From the NCBI GenBank assembly GCA_963702695.1, contig CAVPDS010000007.1, positions 372,001-436,000 of the forward strand: a stretch of 64,000 bases of DNA, given 5' to 3'. Both the position numbers and the translations under genes were made by a program. The notes below the pieces were generated by a model. It searched no databases. It was not told where the DNA came from and saw nothing but the letters and a program-made list of their open reading frames with translations. Every line of letters starts with the position of its first letter. The stretch's first letter is position 1. Of the stretch, positions 27,736-35,737 are shown piece by piece. The DNA is from VAZQ01 sp963702695. GTDB lineage: Bacteria > Pseudomonadota > Alphaproteobacteria > Rhizobiales > Xanthobacteraceae.

Positions 27736-27754
27736 GGGTGCCGACGCGGCACCC
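27736..27754 (-). promoter_or_regulatory. Leader hairpin upstream of small secreted protein copy 2
   Basis: In mRNA sense GGGTGCCGCGTCGGCACCC pairs as a 7-base stem with a 5-base loop, 19 bases before the start codon. It is the counterpart of the hairpin at 25610-25628, with identical spacing, the same loop start (GCG) and one compensatory base-pair change. It directly precedes the ribosome-binding segment and could affect translation or RNA stability. Confidence 0.55.
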
Positions 27755-27834
27755 CCTTTGTATGCCCGCGATCATACGACCGCTCAAACCCCTTTTGAAG
27801 GGGGTTGACTCACATCTGCTGGCTGGGTGTGCAC

Positions 27835-28329
27835 TCAGGGTGAGGGCTTGGTGTATTCGGCGACCGCCGGCAGGATCACGACCCAGGAGCGGTGTTCGGC
27901 GAGCGGCTCCCAGGTTTGAGTATTGCCCTGCATATCCGTCGCCGTCACCTTGTAGCCGAGCGTTCCGGTCGGATAGTTCTCCGGGATCAGCCATGCGGCG
28001 GTCCAGAAGAACGCCTCCGGCGTCTTCGGCGGGTGCCCCCCGTAGCGCGCATTGAATTTCTGACCGTCGGTCAACTCGACCACGATGCTCTTGATGCCCT
28101 TCTCGTCGAGTGGCTGACCTGCAGCGTTGCGCACGCGGACCCGGAATACGACATTCTCCTTGCGCTTGAACTGGCTGTTCAGAACGCAGATCGGGCCGGT
28201 CGCGCCGAGGGCGGTATTCCCGCGCACCATGTCGCCTTCCAGGAACAGCTTCTGCTGTGCCTGTGCCTGCGCCGCCGCTGCGGTGCAAAGGCCGACCAAC
28301 AATGCAAAGAGAAATGTCGCGGATTTCAT
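27835..28329 (-). CDS. Small secreted protein of the two-family cluster, copy 1
   Basis: This 164-residue protein has a signal peptide (MKSATFLFALLVGLCTAAAA, cleavage after AQA). It shares with the other two copies LFLEGDMVRG, GPICVLNSQFKRKENVVFRV, FFWTAAWLIPENYPTGTLGYK and QTWEPL. It is the first gene of the cluster in transcription order and the most diverged of the three; it has no leader hairpin of the type seen before copies 2 and 3. GGAGAGGGCGTGCG before the ATG supplies the ribosome site. Function unknown. Confidence 0.75.
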   Translation of the reverse strand: MKSATFLFALLVGLCTAAAAQAQAQQKLFLEGDMVRGNTALGATGPICVLNSQFKRKENVVFRVRVRNAAGQPLDEKGIKSIVVELTDGQKFNARYGGHPPKTPEAFFWTAAWLIPENYPTGTLGYKVTATDMQGNTQTWEPLAEHRSWVVILPAVAEYTKPSP

Positions 28330-28459
28330 CGCACGCCCTCTCCGGTCGAAAAAAAGCCGAACGGCACGGTGACTCGCTATTCTACGCGACGCCAGATTTT
28401 TGGGAAGTAGGTGGAAAGCGTGTTGACGGGCGGCTGCCGCGCCCGATCTATCCGGGATC

Positions 28460-29125
28460 ATGGCCGACTTGTTCAGCCCATCCCCTCTTGCCCCCGAGTC
28501 GGCCGCGGACCGCGCGGCGGAACTGGAAGGATTTCGCCTCTTGCCAGGCTATTTCGACCGGCCGACCCAAGCCGCGTTGCTCGCGGTGATCCGCGAGGTC
28601 CTCGCCCGTGCGCCGCTCTATACACCGCGGATGCCCAGGAGCGGGCAGCCGATGTCGGTACGGATGTCGAATTGCGGGCCGCTCGGCTGGATGACCGACG
28701 AACGCGGCTATCGCTATCAGCCGACGCACCCCGAGACCGGCGAGCCGTGGCCGCCGATTCCCGACACTCTGCTCAATGTATGGAACGAAATCGCGCGTTA
28801 TCCGTATCCGCCGGAAGCCTGCCTCATCAACCTCTACGGTCCGAGTGCCCGCATGGGCCTGCATCAGGATCGCGACGAGCAGGACTTTGCCGCGCCGGTC
28901 TTGTCGCTCTCGCTCGGGGATTCGTGCCTGTTCCGAATCGGCGGCACGAAGCGCAGCGATCCCACCCGCTCATTCCGGCTCGCGTCCGGCGACGCGGTCG
29001 TGCTCGGCGGCGCTGCGCGTCTCGCCTTTCATGGCGTCGACCGGATCATGCCGGGGACCTCGACGCTGCTATCGGAGGGCGGGCGGATCAACCTGACACT
29101 GCGGCGGGTAACCCAACCCAAGTAA
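28460..29125 (+). CDS. alkB: AlkB-like 2-oxoglutarate/Fe(II) dioxygenase
   Basis: This 221-residue oxidative DNA/RNA demethylase should remove 1-methyladenine and 3-methylcytosine lesions. Iron ligands are His135 and Asp137 (LHQDRDEQ) and His191 (FHGVDRIM); the 2-oxoglutarate-binding arginine and the second arginine are in RINLTLRRV (209 and 215). LINLYGPSARMG and DSCLFRIGG are further AlkB marks. Its length matches the Escherichia coli protein. No ada gene is adjacent, though an Ada-like methyltransferase lies at 11061-11945. It converges on a VOC gene with a 3-base gap. Confidence 0.93.
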   Translation: MADLFSPSPLAPESAADRAAELEGFRLLPGYFDRPTQAALLAVIREVLARAPLYTPRMPRSGQPMSVRMSNCGPLGWMTDERGYRYQPTHPETGEPWPPIPDTLLNVWNEIARYPYPPEACLINLYGPSARMGLHQDRDEQDFAAPVLSLSLGDSCLFRIGGTKRSDPTRSFRLASGDAVVLGGAARLAFHGVDRIMPGTSTLLSEGGRINLTLRRVTQPK

Positions 29126-29128
29126 AAC

Positions 29129-29503
29129 TCACGTGTCCGTCGGCGTCATCCAGCCGATCACCGCACCGCCCGGCTGCATCACGATCGCGATGCGGCCAAC
29201 GCCCGGAACGTCGAACGGCTCGCGCATCGCCGTCGCGCCCGCGGCTTTCGCCTTTTTGAGCCGGGCGTCGACGTCGTCAACCGCGAGATAGGACATCCAA
29301 TTTTCAGGGACGCCTTCAAACTCCCCGCCGCTCATCGGAAAAAGTCCGCCGACCGGCTTGTCGTCCATCTTGGCAACCCAATAGGTGCCATGCGGCATCG
29401 GCATCCCCTCAAATGTCCAGCCGATAACGTCTGCATAAAACTTCTTCGCCTGTTCGGCGTCACGGGTCATCAGCTCATTCCAATAGAAGGAACCATGTGA
29501 CAT
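29129..29503 (-). CDS. VOC (glyoxalase/bleomycin-resistance) family protein
   Basis: This 124-residue protein is a VOC fold made of two beta-alpha-beta-beta-beta units: GSFYWNELMTRDAEQAKKFY starts the first and WMSYLAVDDVDARLKKAKAA the second; the end VGRIAIVMQPGGAVIGWMTP is typical of this group. Likely metal-dependent, but the reaction is unknown. The ATG at 29503 is chosen because GGAGG lies 6 bases upstream; an in-frame ATG two codons earlier touches that site. Expressed singly, opposite to alkB. Confidence 0.87.
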   Translation of the reverse strand: MSHGSFYWNELMTRDAEQAKKFYADVIGWTFEGMPMPHGTYWVAKMDDKPVGGLFPMSGGEFEGVPENWMSYLAVDDVDARLKKAKAAGATAMREPFDVPGVGRIAIVMQPGGAVIGWMTPTDT

Positions 29504-29644
29504 AACCATCCTCCGGTTGCTGGCGGACAAGTCTAGCCCAATTCGGACCCATGCGCTGCTCGCAGGTTGGTGAACGGCGTGCCTTGGGTTTGCCCCATTC
29601 GCCGCCGCTCTGTTGGCGCCGCCCTTGACCGAGCAGGAGGTCCC

Positions 29645-30601
29645 ATGCCCCTTCCACGTCGGTTTCTTGTCCTCGCTGCGCTGCTGCTGGCCACCCCCGC
29701 ACTTGGGGTCCCCGCACTTGGGGCCGATTTCGTCTATCCCCCGGGCTCGCGGATTGGGCTCATCCCACCGCCCGGACTCACGACGAGCAAGAGTTTCTTC
29801 GGCTTCGAGGACCGTAACAACAATGTCGCCGTGGTCATGACCGCGCTGCCGGCCGCGGCCTTCGCCGAGATCGACAAGACCGCCAATGCGGAAAACCTGC
29901 AGCGGCAGGGCGTTACGTTCGACAAGCGTGAGGCGATCGAAACTCCGATTGGACCGGCGTTCCTGATCATCGGACATCAGGACGTGGAGCAGCATCTGCG
30001 CTTCGAAAAATATCTCTTCGTCGCCTCGACCCCGGAGCTGACGGCGCTGGTTACGGTTCAGCTGCCGGAGTCGGCGAACAAAAGCTATCCCGACGCCGCT
30101 ATTCGTACCGCGCTTGCGAGCGTTGCGGTGCGGGTCTCGGTTCCGACCGAGGAACAGTTGAGCCTGCTGCCATTCGACGTGAGCGACCTTTCGGGCTTCA
30201 AGGTTGCGGGCGTTCTGCCGGGCCGCGCCGTGATGCTCAGCGACAGCGGCAGCGAGGCGCAATCACAAATGGAGCCGCATATCGTGGTAGCGGCGTCGCC
30301 GGGCAGTCCGGCGCAAGCCGGCGATCGCGAGGCCTTTGCGCGGGACATTTTCACGACCATTCCGAACCTCAAGGACGTCCGCATCACCAATTCCGAGTCG
30401 CTGCGGCTCGGCGGTCTGCAAGGGCACCAGATCATGGCCAGTGCGATCGATGCGGTGAGCGGCGCCGAGGTGACGGTGGTACAGTGGATCCGCTTCGGCG
30501 GCGGCGGCTTCCTGCAAGTGGTCGCGGTGGCCCCGCTAGACGCGTGGCCGCAGGCCTATCCGCGCTTCCGCGCTGTTCGCGACGGGATTTCGCCGCACTG
30601 A
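29645..30601 (+). CDS. Secreted hypothetical protein
   Basis: This 318-residue protein has a signal peptide (about 1-27). The mature part has two similar halves, each with a pattern of beta strands and helix: IGLIPPPGLTTSKSFFGFED with EIDKTANAENLQRQGV in the first and FKVAGVLPGRAVMLSDSG with FARDIFTTIPNLKDVRI in the second. It lacks membrane segments and recognised catalytic motifs. The signal peptide contains a 5-residue duplication (PALGVPALGA) from a 15-base tandem repeat at 29695-29724. Function unknown; periplasmic location expected. Confidence 0.75.
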   Translation: MPLPRRFLVLAALLLATPALGVPALGADFVYPPGSRIGLIPPPGLTTSKSFFGFEDRNNNVAVVMTALPAAAFAEIDKTANAENLQRQGVTFDKREAIETPIGPAFLIIGHQDVEQHLRFEKYLFVASTPELTALVTVQLPESANKSYPDAAIRTALASVAVRVSVPTEEQLSLLPFDVSDLSGFKVAGVLPGRAVMLSDSGSEAQSQMEPHIVVAASPGSPAQAGDREAFARDIFTTIPNLKDVRITNSESLRLGGLQGHQIMASAIDAVSGAEVTVVQWIRFGGGGFLQVVAVAPLDAWPQAYPRFRAVRDGISPH

Positions 30602-30636
30602 CCGCGGTGCTCAGACAGCGAGAAGTTCGAACTGTA

Positions 30637-30945
30637 ATGGGTGCCGTGACAAACGCCGGATCTTCCTCGGCGCCTTTGCCCAAGCCGAACGGGATCGGAC
30701 GCCTTGTGGCGTTTGGAATTTTGCTGGGCGCAGTTCTTGCACCAGCGACGGTCTTTCTGATTTTGCTCGTTTTGAATCAACACAACACCGATTGCACCGA
30801 CGGCGGCGGCGAAGGCTCGCTGGCCTGCACGCTGCGACTCATCGCCGTCACGATACTATCGATTCCTGCCGGCGCCCTGATCGGACTCTTCATCGCGCTG
30901 GCGATGGGTCACCGGCGCCGGCGTCATTCCACGCCGGTACGCTGA
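30637..30945 (+). CDS. Small hypothetical membrane protein
   Basis: This 102-residue protein has two confident hydrophobic segments (about residues 22-46, LVAFGILLGAVLAPATVFLI, and 67-92), joined by a short polar loop with two cysteines (TDCTDGGGEGSLACT), and a basic C-terminus (GHRRRRHS). The topology suggests an inner-membrane hairpin with the Cys loop outside. No strong ribosome site precedes the ATG, so the gene call is moderate. It follows the secreted-protein gene after 35 bases. Confidence 0.5.
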   Translation: MGAVTNAGSSSAPLPKPNGIGRLVAFGILLGAVLAPATVFLILLVLNQHNTDCTDGGGEGSLACTLRLIAVTILSIPAGALIGLFIALAMGHRRRRHSTPVR

Positions 30946-31002
30946 CGTCCTACGCCGTCCCTTACAGAGAATGTAAACGCCAACCGTCTGCAAATGATAA
31001 TG

Positions 31003-31650
31003 TCAGACGGTACCCTGAGACTGCGCGTCGGCGTTGTCGTTCGCGATCGGGTTGGCGGCGGCCCTCGGCCCGCCTTTGGCAACGCCGACCATGGCGGGGC
31101 GCAGGACGCGCTCGCCGATCATGTAACCGGGTTGCATGACCTTCGCGACGCTGCCTGCCGGCAGCGAAGGATCCGGCACTTCAAACACCGCCTGGTGCAA
31201 GTTCGGATCGAATTTCTCGCCCAGCGGTTCAAACTTGCGGACGCCGTACTTCTCCAACGCCTTGAGCAATTCGCGCTCGGTCAGTTCAACGCCGTCGAGC
31301 AGCGCCTTCAGGCCGGCGTCGGCCTTCTCTCGCAGCTCCGCATCGAGCGCCTGGAGCGCACGCTCCATGTTGTCAGCGACCGCGAGGATGTCGCGCGCAA
31401 ACGCGGTGACGCTGTAGAGCCGGGTGTCGGCGATTTCGCGCTCGGTGCGCCGGCGCAGGTTCTCCATCTCGGCCAGCGTGCGCAGCAGCCGGTCTTTCAT
31501 CTCGGCGGCCTCGCGAATGGCATCGGCCTCTGGCTGGGAAACGGGCCGTCCTTCCGCGCCGGGGGTCGTCCCGGCCGACGCGCCAGTGGCCGCGTCCTCG
31601 GCCGCTGCAGCGGCATCCTGCGCCGGCCGTCGGTTGGTATCATTCATCAT
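31003..31650 (-). CDS. grpE: Nucleotide exchange factor GrpE
   Basis: About 215 residues. GrpE releases ADP from DnaK. Seen are a disordered Ala-rich N-terminus, the long coiled-coil helix (EMKDRLLRTLAEMENLRRRT), the conserved AFARDILAVADNMERAL, the four-helix part, and the beta-wing end (GEKFDPNLHQAVFEV, KVMQPGYMIGERVLRPAMV). The start is uncertain: MMNDTN at 31650 has GGA 6 bases upstream, and an ATG 6 codons earlier is also open. In most relatives grpE directly follows hrcA, but here a Bug protein gene lies between them. Confidence 0.95.
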   Translation of the reverse strand: MMNDTNRRPAQDAAAAAEDAATGASAGTTPGAEGRPVSQPEADAIREAAEMKDRLLRTLAEMENLRRRTEREIADTRLYSVTAFARDILAVADNMERALQALDAELREKADAGLKALLDGVELTERELLKALEKYGVRKFEPLGEKFDPNLHQAVFEVPDPSLPAGSVAKVMQPGYMIGERVLRPAMVGVAKGGPRAAANPIANDNADAQSQGTV

Positions 31651-31839
31651 CTTGTTCCAGTTCCGCATTTCATTTGATCCGCTCGGATATCAGGGCTTGC
31701 AAGCTAAAAATCAAGCGCAGCGGACGGCCTTGAGGCGCTCCACCGCCGGGTTTAGGGCCAAGCGGCATGCGCTTTCTCAACGCCGGAGCGGGACAATGGG
31801 TCCGCGCATCGAAGGTTAACGGCCCGACAAGGGGAACGC

Positions 31840-32814
31840 TCAGTCCGCCTTGATATTCGCAGCCTGGATGACCGTGTGCCAGCGCTCGGTCTCCTGCTTG
31901 AGGAACGCCGCGGTGTCCGCTGGCGTGCCGCCCACCGGCGTGGCGCCGAGATCGTGCAGGCGTTTCTCGACCTCGGGCATGTGAAGTGTCTCGGCGATCG
32001 CCTGCTGGAGCTTGTTCGCGATGGCCGGCGGCGTCTTCGGCGGCGCCAGGATGGCGAACCAGCTCGTCGCGACGAAGCCCGGATAGGTCTCCGCCATTGT
32101 TGGAAGGTCGGGAAACTCCTGCAAGCGCTTCTCATTCGCTACCGCGAGCGCCCGGAGCTTGCCCTCGCGGATGTGCTGCAGCGAATTCGCGAGGTTGTCG
32201 AACATCAGGTCGACATGGCCGGCGATGAGATCGGTCACGGCCGGCGCCGAGCCCTTGTAGGGCACGAAGGTCATCTTCGCGCCGGACAGCACCTTGAGCC
32301 ACTCGACTGCGAGCTGGGTCTGCGAGCCGCCGCCCGGCGCCGCATAGTTGAGCTTGTCGGGATTGGCTTTGGCGTAGGAGACCAGTTCTTTGACGTTCGC
32401 TGCCGGGACCTTTGGATTGACGACCAGCACATAAGGAAGCGACGCCATCACCGTCACCGGCACGAAGGCAGCCGGATCATAACTGAGATTCTGATAGAGA
32501 CTTGGGTTGACCACCAGCGGCCCCGAGGCCGACGACAGGAGCGTGTAGCCGTCCGGATCCGCCCGCGCGACCAACTCGGTGCCGATGTGCTGACCGCCGC
32601 CGGCCTTGTTTTCGATGACGACCGGCTTGCCCCAACGCATCGCGAGCTTCTCGCCAATGATACGCGGCAGGATATCGGCGGTGCCGCCTGGGGCGAGCGG
32701 GACGACGATCTTGATTGCCTGGTTCGGGTAATCGGCCTGCGCCTGCGCTGCGGCCGGCGCAGCCGCAAGAAGGCCGATCGCCGCCAGCGCCGACATCACC
32801 TTTCGCTTGGTCAT
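31840..32814 (-). CDS. Tripartite tricarboxylate transporter substrate-binding protein (Bug/TctC), copy 1
   Basis: This 324-residue periplasmic binding protein has a signal peptide (about 1-25, AAAQAQA), then the family opening YPNQAIKIVVPLAPGGTADI, LVARADPDGYTLL and the aspartate-containing loops of the Bug family. It should bind a carboxylate or related ligand. No TctA/TctB membrane genes are adjacent; orphan binding proteins are common in this family. GGGAGGGACGC precedes the start. It sits between hrcA (26 bases upstream) and grpE, an unexpected place, so it may be co-transcribed with hrcA. Confidence 0.9.
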   Translation of the reverse strand: MTKRKVMSALAAIGLLAAAPAAAQAQADYPNQAIKIVVPLAPGGTADILPRIIGEKLAMRWGKPVVIENKAGGGQHIGTELVARADPDGYTLLSSASGPLVVNPSLYQNLSYDPAAFVPVTVMASLPYVLVVNPKVPAANVKELVSYAKANPDKLNYAAPGGGSQTQLAVEWLKVLSGAKMTFVPYKGSAPAVTDLIAGHVDLMFDNLANSLQHIREGKLRALAVANEKRLQEFPDLPTMAETYPGFVATSWFAILAPPKTPPAIANKLQQAIAETLHMPEVEKRLHDLGATPVGGTPADTAAFLKQETERWHTVIQAANIKAD

Positions 32815-32840
32815 GCGTCCCTCCCTGCGCCGTGTCGCTT

Positions 32841-33920
32841 TCACGTGCCGATCAGCTTGCTCACCACTTTGGCCGTGTAATCCACCATCGGAATTACCCG
32901 CGCATAGTTGAGGCGGGTCGGGCCGATGACGCCGAGAACGCCGATGATGCGGCCGGCGCTGTCGCGGTAGGGCGCGACGATGGTCGAGGAGCCCGAGAGC
33001 GAGAACAGCTTGTTCTCCGACCCGATGAAGATGCGCGCGCCCTCGGCCTGTTCGGCCCGTCCGAGCAGGTCGATCAATTCGTACTTGGTCTCGAGGTCGT
33101 CAAACAAGAGGCGCACCCGCTCGAGATCTTCGAGCGCCTTCAAGTCATCGAGCAGGTTCGCGTGCCCACGCACGATCAGCTTGCGGTCGGCGCGCTCGCC
33201 ACCGGACCAGCTTGCGAGTCCGGCCTCGACGATCTTCTGCGTGAGCTGGTCAAGCTCTGCCTTGCCGGTCTCGTAGGCCTTCTGCAGCTCGGCGCTTGCC
33301 TCCGTGATCGTGCGTCCGCGCGCATGCGCGTTGAGGAAGTTCGAAGCCTCCGTGAGCGCCGACGTCGGCAGTCCCGCCGGCACATTGATGACCCGGTTCT
33401 CGACCTGCCCGTCATCGGACACGAGCACGACCAGCGCCCGTTCGGGTTCGAGCCGCACGAACTCGATATGCTTGAGCCGCAGGTTCGACTTCGCCGCCAC
33501 CACCACGCCGGCGGCGTGGGTGAGCCCCGAGAGCATGCCCGAAGCTTCGTTCAGCACGGCGTCCAGCGACTTTCCGGCCGCCGCGACCTTGGCCTCCATG
33601 TCGCGCCGGCTGTCCTCGCCGAGATCGCCGATTTCCATCAGTGCGTCGACGAAGAAGCGCAGCCCCGCCTCGGTCGGCAGCCGCCCCGCTGAGGTGTGCG
33701 GGGCGTAAACGAGGCCGAGCTGTTCGAGGTCCGACATCACATTGCGGACCGAGGCCGGCGACAGCGGCGTCGTGATCAGGCGCGAGATGTTGCGCGAGCC
33801 GACCGGCTCGCCGGTCGCCAGGTAACTCTCGACGATCTGCCGGAAGATGTCGCGCGAGCGCTCGTTGAGCTGGACGAGGCTTACCTGCGTAGCGCCGATG
33901 GGGACATCGTGAGAGGCCAT
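32841..33920 (-). CDS. hrcA: Heat-inducible transcription repressor HrcA
   Basis: About 359 residues. HrcA represses chaperone operons by binding CIRCE operators. The N-terminal winged-helix domain has LNERSRDIFRQIVESYLATG, EPVGSRNISRLI and SPASVRNVMSDLEQLGLVYAPHTSAGRLPT, followed by the GAF-like and C-terminal domains ending VIGPTRLNYARVIPMVDY. The ATG at 33920 is preferred to one two codons upstream because AAGGA then has correct spacing. No CIRCE repeat was seen in this window, so its target, probably groESL, lies elsewhere. Confidence 0.95.
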   Translation of the reverse strand: MASHDVPIGATQVSLVQLNERSRDIFRQIVESYLATGEPVGSRNISRLITTPLSPASVRNVMSDLEQLGLVYAPHTSAGRLPTEAGLRFFVDALMEIGDLGEDSRRDMEAKVAAAGKSLDAVLNEASGMLSGLTHAAGVVVAAKSNLRLKHIEFVRLEPERALVVLVSDDGQVENRVINVPAGLPTSALTEASNFLNAHARGRTITEASAELQKAYETGKAELDQLTQKIVEAGLASWSGGERADRKLIVRGHANLLDDLKALEDLERVRLLFDDLETKYELIDLLGRAEQAEGARIFIGSENKLFSLSGSSTIVAPYRDSAGRIIGVLGVIGPTRLNYARVIPMVDYTAKVVSKLIGT

Positions 33921-33933
33921 TATCATTCCTTCA

Positions 33934-34794
33934 TCAAGCCTTCATCGTCCGACGCTCGATCTCCAGCAGGCGATCGAGGCCGCAGGTCGCCTGCGCGGCC
34001 TTCATCATCGCATCGCCGCCGCCGGCGCCGAGGAAAGGGTCGGGCTTGTCCTGCGCCAGGCACTCGTAGGACTGCTTCACGGCCTTATACATGGCGGCGA
34101 ATGCGGTGCCGGACGAGGCGGCAAGGCGGAAGCCGAGGCTCGCGAAATCGCGCTGCGACAGCTTCGAGCTGGCGAAGCCGTCGACTGGCGCGAAGGTCAT
34201 CAGGGGATGCGGCACCCGCTCGCCGACCATGCGCACCTCTTCCGGATTGCGCGTGAAGCAGAACACCATGTCGGCGCCAGCCTCCGCAAACGCAACGCCG
34301 CGGCGGATCGCCTCCTCGATGCCGCCGGCGCGGCGTGCATTGGTGCGGGCGACGATGACCAGATCGGGATCAGTGCGGGCCGCAAGCGCCTCCTTGAGCT
34401 TTTGCACGAAGAACTCGGTCGGCACCAGGTGATCGATGCCGACATGGTGCTCGACCCGGCGCGGCAGCAACTGGTCCTCGATCTCGATCGCCTGGAAGCC
34501 CGCGGCTTCCGCGAGCGCGATCGTGCGGTGGATGTGCACCGGATCGCCCCAGCCGCCACCGGCGTCGAGCACCAGCGGGAGCTTGCAGGCCGCGCGGATG
34601 TCGACTGCGATCTCCGCCATCTCCGACACCGAGATGTTCGCCTCGGTGATGCATTTCACCCAGCCGAGCGTGCCGCCGGACAGATAGATCGCCTTGAATC
34701 CGGCCTCCTCCGCCATCCGCGCCATGATCGGATTGCACACCACGGGCGCGACGATGAGGTCGTTTCCCCGGATCAGGTCCTTGAGCTTTTGCAA
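33934..34794 (-). CDS. Isocitrate lyase/PEP mutase superfamily protein
   Basis: This 286-residue TIM-barrel enzyme of the PEP mutase/carboxyvinyl-phosphonate mutase group cleaves or forms C-C or C-P bonds next to a carboxylate. The metal-binding signature is LPLVLDAGGGWGDPVHIHRT, with IEIEDQLLPR next and VARTNARRAGGIEEAIRR later. A TTG start is chosen because AAGGAG is 6 bases upstream and the length then fits the family; an upstream ATG would run into the divergent gene. The active-site loop lacks the KRCGH of true isocitrate lyase, so oxaloacetate decarboxylase-like or lyase activity is more likely. Confidence 0.85.
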   Translation of the reverse strand: MQKLKDLIRGNDLIVAPVVCNPIMARMAEEAGFKAIYLSGGTLGWVKCITEANISVSEMAEIAVDIRAACKLPLVLDAGGGWGDPVHIHRTIALAEAAGFQAIEIEDQLLPRRVEHHVGIDHLVPTEFFVQKLKEALAARTDPDLVIVARTNARRAGGIEEAIRRGVAFAEAGADMVFCFTRNPEEVRMVGERVPHPLMTFAPVDGFASSKLSQRDFASLGFRLAASSGTAFAAMYKAVKQSYECLAQDKPDPFLGAGGGDAMMKAAQATCGLDRLLEIERRTMKA

Positions 34795-34856
34795 GCGACG
34801 CTCCTTGTTGCTATGGCCAGCGGCCGCGAGATGCGCCCGCGGCCTTCGGCACGAGC

Positions 34857-35567
34857 ATGGGGAAAGCGGTGGCAAAGCTCAAGATCATGTGCGCGCGGTC
34901 GATGCATGAGGTCGTCACCGCGCTGGCTCGCGGGTTCAACGAACAGACCGGGCATGACGTCGAGCTCAGCTTCGGCACCGTGGGGGCGCTGCAGAAGCGG
35001 CTCGACGCCGGCGAGACTGCCGACGTGCTGATCAGCTCGATCCCGGCAATCCAGGGGCTGGAGCAGAAGAGCGCCCTCCTCGCCGGCGCCCGGCAAAATG
35101 TCGCAACCACCCGCATTGGCGTCGCCGTGCGCGCAGGCGCGCCCGCGCCCGACATCTCGACGCTGGAGTCGTTCAAGCAGGCGCTGATCGACGCCCGCAC
35201 CATCGCCTTCAGCGACGCCGCGGTCGGCGGCTCTGCCGGCGTCCATCTGGCCAAGATGTTCGTCGAGATGGGCCTCGGCGAAATGATCAAGCAGAAGGGC
35301 ATGCCGCAGCAGAGCGGCGGCGAGGTCTCCGAACGCGTCGCCGCCGGCGCGGCCGACCTGGGCATGACGCTGATCGCCGAGATCATGCCGATCGCGGGAG
35401 CGCGCGTGCTCGGCCCGCTGCCGCCCCCGCTCGGCAACGCCACCACCTATTGTGCCGCGGTGATGACGGTGAGCCAGGCCCCGGAGGCCGCGCGCGCGTT
35501 CATTGCGGCGCTGACGCGGCCGGACGCCCGCGAAACCTGGACATCAGCGGGGTTCGACCCGGCCTGA
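34857..35567 (+). CDS. Substrate-binding-domain protein, molybdate/ModA-like, without signal peptide
   Basis: This 236-residue type II periplasmic binding-protein fold opens with KIMCARSMHEVVTALARGFN and has ELSFGTVGALQKRLDAGETA, the usual ligand-loop pattern of ModA-like proteins. It lacks an export signal, so either it works in the cytoplasm or the true N-terminus differs. No ABC permease or ATPase gene is adjacent. Such orphan, cytoplasmic ModA-like proteins are frequent in Hyphomicrobiales. Ligand unknown. Confidence 0.83.
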   Translation: MGKAVAKLKIMCARSMHEVVTALARGFNEQTGHDVELSFGTVGALQKRLDAGETADVLISSIPAIQGLEQKSALLAGARQNVATTRIGVAVRAGAPAPDISTLESFKQALIDARTIAFSDAAVGGSAGVHLAKMFVEMGLGEMIKQKGMPQQSGGEVSERVAAGAADLGMTLIAEIMPIAGARVLGPLPPPLGNATTYCAAVMTVSQAPEAARAFIAALTRPDARETWTSAGFDPA

Positions 35568-35614
35568 TCGCCGTCGTTGCCGGTTTCGCCCCGTTCGGTT
35601 ATTGAGGTCGCCAG

Positions 35615-35691
<77 letters not shown>

Positions 35692-35737
35692 GCACTCCGA
35701 CAAAATTCGCTGACAGCGCCCGGTTTGCGCCCGCATT

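Noticed and set aside
28349..28372. Short stem followed by a T run upstream of the first secreted gene, like a terminator
   Set aside because: The stem is only four base pairs with a two-base loop, and no gene on that strand ends just before it.
32841..34000. CIRCE operator near hrcA
   Set aside because: No TTAGCACTC/GAGTGCTAA inverted repeat was found upstream of hrcA or dnaK.
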